A DNA stretch of 64,000 nucleotides from Icerya purchasi (GCA_039619475.1 CM077115.1:490751352-490815351); one strand, 5' to 3'. Counted from the stretch's first letter, positions 12,001 through 26,954 are shown. Notes: a model not told the origin generated them from the letters alone. Numbers and translations: made by a program.

Positions 12001-15000
12001 CATTGCTCCCCCCAAAAAATCTTCAAAATCTTAATTTCGTTTTGTACTGTTTTGTTTTACTTAATTTTTTGTTTAAAAACATACATATTTACTTTTTACT
12101 TATATTACAAGTATAATGTTATATACTTTTAGCTAATTTTTTTAAAATAAAATTCGTATACTTATCTTATTTGTGCTTATTACAAACATAATGTTACGTT
12201 TCTATTATTATTATTTTTCTTTAAATAAAATTCGTCAGTTTTGTAATTTTTTTAAAAATATTATTCGTTAATTTTGTATTTTTTTTTATTTTTTTTATTT
12301 TAATTTACAAACCACGGAAACAGATAGGTACTTAGTCGAGGTACCGAGTTACAACCCCCTAACTCATCTTCTAAATTCTGGCCCCGACCAAAAAATAATC
12401 CTGAGTGCGCCTTTGCTTAAAATCAAAAATTTAATGGAATCATTGAACAGAGAACTCATTAATAAGTTTGATGTTATACAACTAATTCGAAGTACGGTAA
12501 AAATATTTCAAAAAATGAATAATGATAAACTAATTTCTGCATTAATCAACTCTGGTTCTTTTTGTAAAAAATATTCATAATCCCGAAACTGATTTTTCAA
12601 ATACAAAGTGCGTTGTGCGCAAAAAAGTTGTGATGAAGCCCTGGGGAGACTACATGTGATGTAGATTTTATAACATTCGATTTTAAAAAAACAGAGCTGT
12701 TTTTGAAGTTTTTACTTCTTGTATTCATGACGACTTATTTAAAATTCTTTCAATTTTTTAACCTTTTCGAAAAATATTTACAATTCCAGTAAAAAAAATA
12801 ATTCTTGAATCAAATTAATAATAGATATAATAGATGTAACTTTAAATTTTTGAAGGAACATATAGAACGTTTACATATTGATGTGCAAATGCTTCTCAAT
12901 TCTTGCGAAGATTTTACAAGTTTTTTAAGTATTTCAAAAATTGCATTTAAATCATAAAATGTACTGCCTTTTGCATTCAAATCTGGTCATTTTATTTTAT
13001 CATTTTTTTTATTGTCACTGTCTTGTGAGCATTTGAGCGCTGAAATTATTTTCCGATCATTCACATACAACGATAAGCGGAAACCGTTTGTTTTCATTAA
13101 TGTTACTTTTTTCTTGATAAAATGTAGTAAATAAAATAAATACTCATAAAATGCTTTTTAACAAAAAATAAATACCGACTTCAAGGTTTATTATAAAAAT
13201 TTAAAAATGCATTAAAAAGTAAAGAATAATTACTCCCGATAAAATATATATATCAGAGTGATATAACTTAAGGTGATATCGTAATTCTTATACAACATTA
13301 ATTTTTTGGAGTTGGCATCAAATTCATATTAAAAGAATAATTAAAAACTGCATTAAATGTTGATTAAATTGTTCCTAACATGAATTTAATTCCAACTCCA
13401 AAAAGTTAATGCGCGCTTTTGTTTTGTGCGCTTTTGTCCGTGAACCATAAAAAATAGAGTTTTATCTAAAACACGAATGGAAAACTACAAATTTCAGCAG
13501 AGTACATAAAATATATTTAGAAATCAAATTAAGGGAAACAAGTGTAGGTGGATTTATCACTTAATAGGATTTAGCGTCGATATGTCATAGCTGAAAATAC
13601 TATTGCCGAAGAATATAAATAAACTATTGATTATATTATTTGCAGATTCGAGAGTTGAAGTTAACGATTTAGAACAACATTTTATTAAGACATTCATTTT
13701 AACGGATGGAAAAAGTTACGGACCATTGCAGCAGTATTTCGTTGTAGAGGACTTTGTTAGGAATGTCAATAAGAAAAACGTGTGGACACCTGATTTAGAC
13801 AGCGATATCAGCTACGAGTGCTGGGTTGTAAATCTTGTGTGCGCACTGTTAGATTCATTTCCTTTGAATAACTACATGAGATTAATATATGCTGTGTGTA
13901 AACTAAAAGTGAGTGTAGTTATATAAAAATTTATGTACAATTTTTATTTAATTATTAATGATAGTTTTGGAAATTATTATTTTTTAAAAAATTCTAATTA
14001 AGATATTTCAGAGGAGAATGAATTAACGTTTTACTTTTTGATGCCAAGGAATGGCCTAATTTTTTTTTTTTTTTAAACATATGTGCATCTCTATACTCTG
14101 TGTGTAATTTCCAAGGATATTGTAGCGCTTAGAAGATTATGACAGTTTACGTATACGAATAGAGCTTACTTCCCGCGCCAAAAAGCAACAGTTTAGCTAT
14201 AGCGCTAAAAGCGTTGGAGTAGATCTCATACACAAGTGAGCGGTCCCTATGTTATGTATTACCCGATATGGCACGAACAGTTTGGTACCCTAAATCAGTT
14301 GTAAATTTGACATACGGTTCCTTTAGTTTTGTCTTTCCATACCTATCAGTCACATTGGCGATCTATGTTCTCCCTCCAGCTGAATGTTTTTCAACGTATG
14401 GGTCGCGAAGCCACTTTAAGGGGATCGCGGTTACTTTAAATTAGGTAAAAGTTGCGCTAGAGTGCGGTAGGTATGTAGATGTTGTTCTAGCTGTTTCAAC
14501 AATCTACCATAAGGGGAGAGCTAGCGTTAAGTTACCCCCTCCCCCGCACCAGGCACTTTTAGATATAGTATAGGTTCTATGAGTGTGCTAGCTTTCTAAT
14601 AGTTGTTCTAGATCTAAGATAAGTGCGCTAGCTAAAAAAAAAACAAAGAGGGAAGGGGAAAGATTTAGTGAATGTGAGCGTGGACATTGGCTTAAATGAA
14701 TTTCGCTGATAAATAATTTAAAGCGGTGAATGAATACGAGGGAAATATTTGAACTTAAAAGAAAGCACGGTCAAGAGGTTCGTACAACTTATTAGGAGTC
14801 AGTACCCAAGCAGAAGAAAAAGGAAATAGATTGTACAGTTATATAACTTTTAATTTAAAAGTCCTGTTGCATTTATCTGAAATGTAGTTTTAATGAAAAC
14901 TAAAATACCATTTTGATGCTGAAAAAGAAGGTAGATTTGTTTTAAAGGATTTTTTTATTGTATTTGTTGCCATAATTTAGTTACAAGTGGGAAGAGATAA

Positions 15001-18000
15001 GATCGACGTTTACATTATGTGAGTTTGTATTATATTTAAAAATGTATTAATTGAAAAGTGCAAAGCGCAGAAATTTCAAAAAAGGTTTTTATTAGCCGGA
15101 ATTATTATTTTTTGTTTAGATCAGTGATTCTCAACTTTCTTTTTGTTCGCAGCTCTATTTGCTGTTGGCGGTCCTTTACATCAAAAGTGTAAACTTATAA
15201 TTTTTTATTCATATTTATTATCAAATTTGCATATCTTTTCCATTATATTCGAAACAAACATTTTCCGTGCACAATATAGAGTACAGTTTTTGTTTTCAGT
15301 ATGTTAAAAAATTATTTTACACAAAAGCAACCTAAAATATGTAATTTTAGGGTCAAGAAAAGTAAAAATTTTTTATAAAAATAAATGAAAGTATAGTAAA
15401 ATACAGTATAATTTTCAATGTGACACCTAAGAATGAAATTTAGCAATTTCTTCAGTGTTGGTTCAAATGAAGTTTTAGAATATTAATTCTAAATTTTTAA
15501 TATCTTTTTTTTTTATAGGTGAACCTGTTTGCAATGTTTTTAATATTAGGTTACAAGTCTAGAATTTATTCAAAACTACTTTTTTTATATATTTTTTAAG
15601 TATAACTTGAGGTAAATTATCATTTTTCAACCTAATAATATCTTCTTGAAATTAAGACGGTAAAATTGGTCGCATCTACTGCAAATTAATCTATTCAGTC
15701 AGAAACATGTACTTGTATTCCTAAAATATCGTAAAACCGACTTTTCAGTTTGTTATATAGTTTTTCTGTTGCTTTTTATTTTTCTTCTATTTATTTTTTT
15801 TTTTAAATTTCAAGCGGTTATGCTGAATAAGCGAATATTTTCAGACATAGCTAAATAAAATTTCTCGTTAAATCAAAGAAATATTTTCTTTTCTTTCCTT
15901 TAACATTATCTCCGATAATCGTGGAATTATTTCAATTCCGTTAAATCTGTTTTTAAATTTATTTTTTGCGAAAATTAGTCGTAATATGTTATTACCCTAA
16001 CAAGAGCCCTATAAATTTTTTTTAAAAAGTTCAATTTTTGTAATATGAGGATTTCATTATTAGCTAGGAAGAATTTTTGGATGCTTTTCTAGAATGCTAT
16101 TTTCGTGGCTCTTTACGCTTCCATCGAGAATCATTGGTCTAAATAATGACGAAAACTGTAATAAAATGTAAAAAATTCGTTAAAATATTTTTTTTTTTCT
16201 TTTTTGTAGGTACCATTTAGCGAACAAATCTTGCCTCGTTTGATTTATTTAATTATTTACTGCGATAAAAAAATTTCTGAACGGATATTAGTTGAGCGAA
16301 TTAATTCATTTTTTAAGGAGCAGTTTTTACTCTATCAAAACAATGATAATGTGAAGAAAACAGGCAAAAGTTTGTATTTTATTTCTTTTCGTGCAAATGT
16401 GTATATATGTATGTAATATATGATATATAGGGTCCGGCAACGAAGTAGGTCGGATTTCAAAAAATCATAACACAAAGAGGAAGTGATCTAGGAAAAATTT
16501 CTTTTTATTTTTTTAAAATATAAACTTGCTTGTTTTTTTGTTTTTTTTTTTTACTTATTTTTTAAAAGTAATATCTTCAAGGTTGCGGCCTTTTTGCTTG
16601 ATGCATTCTTGCAACCCTTTTACGAAGTTTTCAAAAATTTTTTTTAGCATACACCTCGGTATCACGGCCGTGACATCGCGTATTACGTTTCTGAGGTCTA
16701 TCAGGTCTGTCGGCTTGTTGCCGTAAACTTTGGACTTCAAATACCCTATAAGAAATAGTCGTTTGCCGATAAATCTGGCGAACGACTCGATCAAACGATT
16801 TCCGCGCCTCGCATAATTAAACGGTTCCCAAACAGCTGTCGCAGAACTGCCATCGTTTCGCTCGTTGTGTGCACTGTGGCACCATCTTGCTGGAATCACG
16901 TTCTTGACAGCTTTTTGTTACATCTCAAGGCCAGTTCGACGAATTATAACAGCATTTTGCGGTATTTTTCCCCGTTCACCGTTTCGTCAAAAAAGTATGG
17001 ACTAATCAATCCTCATGCTGCGATTCCCATCCAAACCGTCACCTTCGGCGAGTGTAACGGCTTTTCGTTGATGATGTTACTACTCGAATCGTTCCAGTAA
17101 CGAAGATTTTGTTTGTTAACGTCGCCATTGAGGTAAAAGTGAGCTTCATCCGTAATCATAATAAAATCCAGTGGAATTTCGCTGCCCTGAATTTTTCCAA
17201 GCATCACTTCACTAAATGTTAATCGTAGGCTGTAACCGCCGGGTAAAAGCTGATGGGCACACAAAATTTTATAAGGATGAAAGTTAAGATCCTCGTGAAG
17301 TATTCGGCAAACCGTTCGTTCGGATATTTTCAAATTGTGTGCGTGTAAACGAACAGAACGCGATGGACTTTTCCGAACCGACTTCCGAACTCGTTCCACA
17401 TTTTCCGGAGTACTGACTGTTTTAACGGACCCTGGTCTTTTTTTGAAAATTGATCCAAATTCTCTGAAGTTTTTCACCCACGTACGCATAGTTTTTTCAG
17501 TCGGAATCGGTTTTTTTTAATGCAAACAAAACTTATTTCGAAAATCGCGCGCGATGGACACATACGAATCACCATGGAAAATAAAACGGTCTATCGCCTA
17601 AACACGCTGCTCACACGTCCACTAAGTCATTCTGTCGAACTGCTGAATATTAAAAAAAAAAACAAGTCTCGTCGAACTACCTGAAAACGCTGGAATGGTC
17701 GCGTTAGAGTAATTTATAGCTGAGATATGATTTTTTGAAATATGATCTACTTCTTTGACGGAACCTGTACATGCAGTAGCGGAGCCAAGGTTCAATGTCT
17801 TTCCCCTTTCCTTATCAGAAAATATATTTTTAATATAATAATATTTATCTACTCACATTGGACCAAGGCCAAAGACTCAAAGGCTAATGATTACGTTAAA
17901 AATGAAAAAAAAGAAGATTGGATTTTAATATGAACAGAAATAGAGGAAATGAAGGTGGTTAGCACAAAATGAAATATTATTGTTTGTTTTGCCTTTACAC

Positions 18001-21000
18001 GAAAAAAACAATATATATAAAAAAAAATTGGTATAAATTTTTTAGTTCTCTTTCCCTTGATAAATTTCTGGCTTCGCCGCTGTATTTATATATATTTTTA
18101 TATAATATATATTTATATATGCGTGTGTGTGTGTGTGTGTGTGTGTGCGTTTGTGTATGCGTGTTTAATTTATTTAAAATTTTTTACGATTTATTAATAT
18201 TCTGAAGTACCTGACAATGGTTACAAAAAAATTAAAATGGTTGACTTACAGTATGTGAAACTTTTTTATTTTACAATGCATCTGTCAATTTCGCTTTTTA
18301 TAGTTTCGTAGAGATTAAAAATAGTTGATGACTAATGCTCTAGCCTGGAGTATTTCTACTTTTGGTAGATTCATAGTTATTATATTTGTGTCTCGGGAGA
18401 GATTCAAAATGCAAAACGGTTAACAGGATAGTGTAGTGTATTAATTTAGTGTTTTTCTATTCCTTGTCCGTTTATTCGCTTTAGTTTGCTGTTGATAATT
18501 TAGTAATTTGTGTCCGTGTAAACTAAAAATAGTAGTCTGTCCATCTAACTGATGGAATTAATTTAGTTGAATTTATTTTTCTATATGTTATTTTTAAATT
18601 TAAGTCGAATTTGGAATCAAAAAGTAGGATTAAAAAATCGATAAACTTTCTTTTAAGGAAAAGAAAATAAAAAAAATATTCTTATTCGTTGTACGGATAA
18701 TTTTAAATTTTATAGCATTTCACTTAGCTCACTTTTCTTCTGTTGTCATATGAATTCAGTAATATTAATAAAAAACAGTCTAATGTGCATTTACCTGTTT
18801 TACTCAATTTTTAATATCAATAATTACCAAAATAGTAAAATTGTGCATTTTAATTTTTTATATTTAATCATTCATACTGTTAAAATATTGGTGATGTTGG
18901 TTTTCAGAAAATCGCGTGGATAACATTTATCATTCAAAGGCATCTATACAGCTTTTACTGAAGGTTGTTCAGTCAATTTATAAAAAACATGAACTATACG
19001 TGTAAGTATTTTTTTAATATATGAATGTATTGTTTTATAATTTTTTTTTTGTTTTTTTATTTCTTTTGAGAATTGCTAAAGAGAATTTAGTAATGTTACT
19101 TTTTTTTATCAACATAATTTGCACTAGTTTTGCGTGCGACTTAGGCCTTGAAAAAAAATTTACAAGCGGTTTTGGAGGCTTTTTAAGTTTATCTAGATCG
19201 AAAATAAATATTTTAGATGTATTAAAATTTACGTGAAATTTTAAACACGGTATAATAAATTCTTTGGATGAATAGTATTTTTTTACCGACTTCCAAAAAG
19301 ATGGCTGTTTACGTTCGTCACGTTTTTTTTTTCTTCTTTTTTTTTTTTTTTTTTGTTCGCGTACAACTTATATTCGTATATAGACCGATTTTACTGATTC
19401 ATTGCCCATTGGAAAATATACCACTTAGCAGTGGTTCCATCTGAGTACTGATGAAAATCGGTGAACATACACTGAGTATTTGTCAAAAAACGTGAAAAAA
19501 TGTGGTCTCTTTAGATCATTTTTTTTTCTTATTGTTTTTTATTAGTATATCAGAGGCGATTAACATAAAATACTATTAGTATGCCAAATTACCATGGAAA
19601 TGTAACTATGAATAAGAAAAGCGATTGTATATTTTGATGTTTTTACCGTGTAAATAAAAAAATCGTTTTTTTTTAAGCATAAAATATGGAGAATAATGGG
19701 TCAAAAAAGTTTGATTTTTAGCGAGAAAAAAAAACGATTTAAAAAATACCGACTTTAATGTTAATTTTTTCTAGGATGAAACATACTAAAAAATTAAGAA
19801 AATCGGTCAACTTGGGCTTGAGGAAAAAAAATTAACTGTATTTCAGCAAAAAGGGAGCTTTTCAAAAACTGGGGGTGAGGGATCTGAAACTTCCGACACG
19901 AATGCTCCTTGGTAGTGCCCAATTACTACCCAAATATCAACTCGATAGCTCTCCAGGGTAAATTTACCATTCTATTCGACCTTATGGCCTTTAATCTTTT
20001 CTTATTTGTTATTTATCTTACGTGTATACATTTCACCGTTTATTGTGCATACAATAAATTAACATTTAGTACGCGATAAATAGTATTATGCAAAATGCCA
20101 CAGTTTGTTTCCTGACATCTGGAGTCTAAATAGATTTATATAATGGTATTTTTATGAACCTAAATGTTTTTATATAATTTTTACAGAAATGATATAAATC
20201 TCGATTATTTATATATCAGTTGGTCTGCTCAGTTTTGTTCCTCCTACTTCACGTCTTTGCTATATGTCGAGTTATGGCTCAATACAAATGTTATGTAAGT
20301 GAATTTTATTGATTTTTAATAACTTTTTTTCATCCGCAAATAAGACAGTGTAGTATTTTTAGTGCAGACAAATGGATCAAATTGTAATTTTTATAATTTT
20401 TCGTAGGAATCTCAAAATTTGTCATGATGGTTCTTTTTCGCAAGCTGTAGAAAAAATTTGTAAAAATAATGCCGAAGACAAAGATATTCTATTTTCCATT
20501 CTGCGAGAAGTAAGTAGATTTTCGGAATTATTTTTATATTTGTGCTAGCTGAAACAAATGTTGAATTTATAGATTCGAACTGCGATATAGAGAGTATAAA
20601 ATATCATTATAAAATGTATCACGTAATTAAATTTGTCTACTTTTGGTAATAAATTAACACCGAACTGATTGAATGATGAAAATTTTAACGTGTAAGGATA
20701 ACTCACGTTGTTATTGTATGATAGGTTTTTGTGTGCAATGCATTTCGCACACAAGACACTACTAATGGCTTAAAATATTTCGGTAATTACAGGCGTATAA
20801 CAGGCTAGGTGATGAAGATGCACTTTACGGATATGGTTCGTCCAATTTAGATGATCATGAAAACAGAATTCGATATTACCAGCAAATTGGCGACTGGCAG
20901 CGTGTGGTGGAAATGTGTAACTGCAAGTTGTTGTATCAACCGAATGATTTTAACATCGCCAAAGGTTTGTCCTTATTAAATACGCTTGACCGGTGACTAG

Positions 21001-21748
21001 TTCTACAGTGCTCTTATATTCTATTTTCATTACATACTGTTTACTTATATATGGGGTACTCATGTATCTCTCTGGGGTCCGGAGCTCTAACCAGGAAGGG
21101 GCGCGTCCATAGTTGGTGGATAGTGGAACGGCCTACAGATATGCAGGTTAGCCGCGAATAACCAATAAGCGGTCGTGAACCAAGAGCGGCTTCTGGTTGA
21201 AAGTCTCAAGCAGACGATTCCAGTAGTGTCAGGGCAATGAGACAGGAGAATGTAGATGAGTAGCTAGAGGAACTACTTACAAAAGTCTGCAAAAGCCTAC
21301 GAATGTTTTACCCTCGGCAGGATTTGGTCGCCGTAAAAACCATAAAGCACTACCTCCTCAGTAGTAACCGAAACCCAGAAGCGTCTGACTCTAGTAGAGC
21401 GGCTATCTGGTCAGCGTCTGTACTCCATGTTAGGAACGGCTGCTAATTGATCTCCACGGCTAACAACCATGGCAGTATATCGGTCGGCACATAACCGACC
21501 CATACCTACTTTCTTTAAACTGTTGAAACATGATGGCAAAAACAATTCATTTAACTACCCCAGGTGGTACACAATCCACCATCGCAAACCGCGATGCAGG
21601 CGGCTTATCATTTTCTGGGGAAACCGCACCAACATGTTCGAAAGAAAAGAGCAACATCGACAGCGAATGCGGCAATATTAGATACAAAAGAAAGCCAAAA
21701 GTTCAAACAGTTGAAATATCGTGGTCCTAAGATGGCCAGTTCGAAAAA

Positions 21749-21798
<50 letters not shown>

Positions 21799-24700
21799 TG
21801 ACTATGTTATTCTTACGCCGTAGAGTAGTATTAATATCACGAAATTGTGTAGCGGAGTAATGCCATATTTTATTTAAAAAAGGAAAAACAATTTAGCCAG
21901 ACTAGGTTTTTTTGGGAGTAATAAAAACATGTATTCTTCCCTTATTCAGCAAACTATTAAATATAAGTTAAAATGGAATTGAAGCGATAGATAGCGTTGC
22001 AGCCAGATTTCAAATAACGATTTTGAGTGGATTAAAAATGAAAGTTTTTAAAGAATGTATTCGATTAACAGAAAGTTGTAGCGAATAAATGGATATATAA
22101 AACCGAATAGTCTAAAGAATTCCTGATTTATTGAACTTTTTAATTTGCATTACTTTAATAATAAATCGTTTATTATAAATAGTGAAAAATTTAATTGTTT
22201 ACTTCAAATGTGAATAGATTCAGCTTCTTTTTTCATATTTTGGTTAAGTGCGGTGTAGTGTTTTTAAATGTAACAGCATCGATGTATCATTCCATGAAAA
22301 CAGAAAAACATTGTGGAATGGTTAAAATAATTATTGATAAAATTAATTTTTACGATTGAATATTACTTTGTCTATAGGTGTAAAATAACAAAAAACCGTA
22401 AAAAATAAACTGATTCATATGTGTGTGTGTATATATTGAAATGGATTTCTCTTCCTTTTATTATTATATTATATTTTCTTATTGTTGTTGACGTTTCTGC
22501 TTCTATGAGAGGACTAGATTTTCATATACGATCGACACACCGGAAACTTATCAGAAATAGTTGCGAATCCGCCTCTCCGCACCACGAGTTCAATAAAAAA
22601 ACAGCTTGTCTCAAAAACGCGTATATTCGGTAAAAACAACATTAATTCACATAAAAATTGACTGTGGTCGCGCGTACCCGAAAAATAAATGAGTTTTACA
22701 AGAAATTCGGCCAAAATTGCCCCGCACAAAATATTACTATACGGCGACTAGGTTAACGTACTTTTTGACTAGTATTATGACGACTCGTTTCGTGCTCAAT
22801 TAAACGGTAACTAACGGTACATTTATTTCACTAAATCGGCTCGATAATAGTTTAACCAAAATAACGGTACATTGCCGAAATCCTTATCACTTAATACTAC
22901 ATAGCCGTTGTAACACTCATCTCACACGGCTCACGCGGCCGCCAGACGCTATCCTGTTGTCGCAGACCGCACATACCAGGACACTTACGCAACCCCTTAA
23001 CACTTGCCGAGCCGAGAAATTCGACAGAAATCGGAAATAACAAATTCGGTCGTGTAAATATCCCGGCCGTATTCTCTGACGACGATAAATAATACGATGA
23101 TGCCGAGAAATCGAAAATTAATGATTTTAATCGGAGAATAATTTCTAGCTCGACATCATCGCTAGATAGCGTCGTAAATACCGAATTCGTATCAATATAT
23201 ATATGTATATAATTATTATTATTATTAATAATAACGGCATTCTTACTCTGGTAGTATATGAAAAAACTCTTATGAAATATGTTACATTTTTTTGTTGCGT
23301 TCTAAAGTTTTTTTTTTTTTTTTTAAGAACGACATATTCAAACTGAAATTTACTCTTCTATAAATATTATAGAAAAACTCGTCTAGTGGCCCAAGGGATG
23401 TGCCTATTGCGAAATCTGTATATATATATATATATATATTTGGATCTGTATAATCCGTACCCCCTGTTCCGCTTTGTCTTTAATCTGTCAGTCAGTCCTG
23501 TTTCATTTTTTTTAAATTTTAATTTTATTAAAACCATTCTTGTTATCTTAAAAATAACTTTCATGTTAAATTTCTTTTTATTAACTGTGATAGTTTCGGG
23601 TTGTTAAAATTTATTTATATCAAAATGTTTCTAAATGCATCCTTTAACGAGCATTTACATTGTGAAAATAATTTTTATAAGACATTTCAGAAAATAATTC
23701 GATGTAGTTAATAAATTTTCTTGAAATAATTATTTTATAATAATTTTAAAATAAATTCATAATCTTCTTTAATACAGTAATGATTGCTGAAATTTCTATT
23801 ACTCGTTTTGTTTTGATTTATACATTAAAAATTGTAAAAAGCACATCGAAATCCGCTTGCTGTTAAAGATTACTGTTAAACTAAATAAATGTAACATTTG
23901 TAGGAACAAGTTTTGTAATTGGTTATTATCATGAAATGAGTCCCCTTCGTTGTTTTCTTTAAAAATACAGGCGATTTTACATAAAAAATCTTAGTATTTC
24001 TTCTTTCAAGTGCTTAAATGAATTCTAATTTATATTATATTTTTTTTAATTCTTCCTTTTCTGTTTAATTATTTACTTATTTTTGCTTAATATGATAATG
24101 AGAAAAATAAAAGTGATTATTATATTTAAAAAACAAAAATAATTTTTGAGAGTATTTTCCAAAACTTTATGTGAGAAATGTTATTAATAAAATAGTTTTA
24201 ACAAATTACATTGTTACTTTGCATAATAAGGAATTTTTTCACTGATCAAATCGTGTTTTCTTAGCTATGTTCAGTTATGTATGTGGTTTCTTTACTTTTT
24301 TTATTCACTTCTGCGTTAAATATGTTCCTTATTCTTTTTTAACGACATCTATCAGTTTTCCGGGTAATTTTTAATTTGATTGAATCAACGACTTAGACAT
24401 TTTCGACGCGACTGTTGTGTTTTTTTCTTTCTTCCAGTAATTAATTTCTCAAGTCTATTTTCTTTCTTCATGATTTGTCTAAAATATTAAAATAATCTGT
24501 TAGCACATTGAAATTAAACTTTTTTCACATCACCAATTTTTCTTTTCAGACGAATTATCGGGGCTAATTAACAAGCACAAGTAACCGAAGGATTCGACTA
24601 CTTTATAGCTAATAATTTATTTTCCTATGAATCTGTTTATCAACATTATCTTTGTTCTGTAGGTGCGTAAAAGTAAGCCACCGCTGTAATTTCTGTTTGT

Positions 24701-26915
24701 AACGCAGTTAAAAGTGTTCTGTATATAGCCCATTTAGTAAGCAGGATATCCTTATTGATGGTATAGATGAAGGGATGTCTCTACATGTTTATTTGGTAAA
24801 CTTAGTTGTCTAATCCGTATCATTTATAACACTTTTCGTTTGCATTTTTTTTTTCTTTTTCTTTTTAATGTTTGTTTTAGTCTTAGCTTCTTCACTTGGT
24901 TTTATGGGAATGAACGTTTTACAAAGTGTTTATTTGAATTCTGTATCAAAACTAAATCACGAGTTGGAAGATTTAATGTACGAGTGTAGTTGGCGGTTGA
25001 ATAAATGGGATGTACCTGATCCGGCGTCTTCGGATGGTTTTAGTTTCAGTTATCACCGATATTCTGCTCTACGAAATATTTCTCGAAATAACAACTTGGC
25101 GGCATTTGATAATCTTGTGGAAGCAAGGCGCGCGATTTCACTGGAATTGTCGCAGATTAGTTTAGAAGCTACGAAGAATATATATGAACCTTTATCGAAA
25201 TTGCATACATTGCAGGTAACTAGAATAGTTATGAGTTTTGTTAATTTGCAATTGAAAATATAATAATTATTTAACGTATATATTAGCGTTAATGAACATA
25301 TTTTGATGTTTCTAATATTACTAAAAAATGCAAAATAAGGTTTTCATTTTGAAAATCTTAGATTAATTTATACATGAATATTTGCATCATCTGTATATTT
25401 TTATTTTTAACTGATTGTGAACGCTACTATAATTTTAATTATTTAAAATATGAAGAACAATTTTATGTTCGGGTAGGATTTGAACTACTTCTTTGGCTGT
25501 CTGTACGGTTTTGACAGGTGCTTTAGAGGCAAGGCAAGCAAAGACGACCGGCATATCAAAAACCGCTACAATTGAAGAAGGCAAAAGAGAAGGGAGAGAA
25601 AGGAAAATAATCCATATACCCTATCTCAAATTTTGGACAGTGGACACTTAATCTTTTCTTTGACTGCTGATGCAGCGGACGCAGAAAGAAAAAGTAGAAG
25701 CTGTGAGAGCTTTTCGACTCTTATTTTGCATTTTACTTTGCCTATGGAGAAAAGGAAATTAAAGGAAAATGATCCCTTTTATATATATTCTATGCAATTT
25801 TTTACGTCACCGATAATGTGAAAAATCATACGACGACGTTTAAAAATGTTATGGTCAATTAAAACTGATTTGGGGGTCCAGATGTTCGCATCTGAGACAC
25901 GAGGAATCCAGTTATAAGAACTATTAACGAACATCTATACAAGTGTAAAATCATCAGTAAGATTACATGAAATGACAACAGAATTTAGAGTAAAAAGAAG
26001 AATCAGACAAGGCGACAGTTTATCGCCACTATTATTCGTAGCTACATTACAAAAAATCTTTCAACAATTGAAATGGGAAAACCTGGGAATTAACATTGAT
26101 GGGGAATACTTAAACCATTTGAGATTTGCTGATGACGTAATCCTGATAGCCCAAAACACAGAAAAACTACAAAGACAAATGGAAGAATTAAATGAAATTC
26201 GCAAAACGGTAGGCTTAAAAATTAATCTGCAAAAAACTAAAATAATGTTAAACGAATTTACACCGAAAAACGATATCAAACTAGAAGACAAAAGTCTGGA
26301 AATAGTTCAAGAGTGCATATATCTGGGTCAACAAATAAGTATTACGGGATCATTAATCCAAGAGAAGAATCAGACTAGGGTGGACAGCATTTGGACGAAA
26401 CTCAGTTATTTTCAAATCAAAAATGCCATTACACCTGAAAAAGAAAGCGTTCGACCAATGTATACTCCCAATGATGACATATGGTTGTGAAACATGGATA
26501 CTAACCAAGAATCTCAAACACCAATTACAAGTAGCTCAAAGGTCGATGGAGAGATGCATGCTACCAATTACTAAAAAAGACCGAAAAACGATAGAACAGA
26601 TTCGTGATAAAACAAGATTAACAGATATAATAGAAAGAATAAATAAAATAAAATGGCAATGGGCTGGACATACAGCGAGAAGAACAGACCAAAGATGGAC
26701 AACACGAATTTTACATTGGTACCCACGAGGATTAAAAAGACCTCGAAAAAGGCCCCACATGAGGTGGGAAACTGGGGGTCACATGGACCAGAATTGCCCA
26801 AGACCGGCAGAAATGGCGAAGAATAGTGGAGGAACAACGGACCACCTAATCTGGAACTCAATTCAAGAAGAGGCTACACCATGAAATACTGGTTGATCAG
26901 CTGACAAATAATAAT

Positions 26916-26954
<39 letters not shown>

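Larger units (their letters stand above)
9481..13447. mobile_element. TIR element of 3,967 bp with minisatellite end
   Basis: Left end TGGTGACCGGACAAAAGCGC and right end (reverse complement) TGGTTCACGGACAAAAGCGC; the match continues for about 39 bp with five differences. Both ends are flanked by TAAAAAA (9474-9480 and 13448-13454), a perfect 7-bp target duplication. The left TIR continues into an 18-unit minisatellite. Just inside the right TIR lies a 31-bp-arm hairpin. The interior is AT-rich with no recognisable transposase; a 62-codon minus-strand frame at 10450-10638 is unassigned. A 7-bp duplication would fit P-like or Dada-like families, but no protein supports either. Confidence 0.75.

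Noticed and set aside
9481..13447. CRISPR-like array
   Set aside because: The repeats are head-to-tail without spacers, in a eukaryotic intron; it is a minisatellite.
17013..17489. Possible host gene for a DNA-binding protein
   Set aside because: It is the mariner-type transposase: TIRs, TA flanks and DDE motifs explain it.
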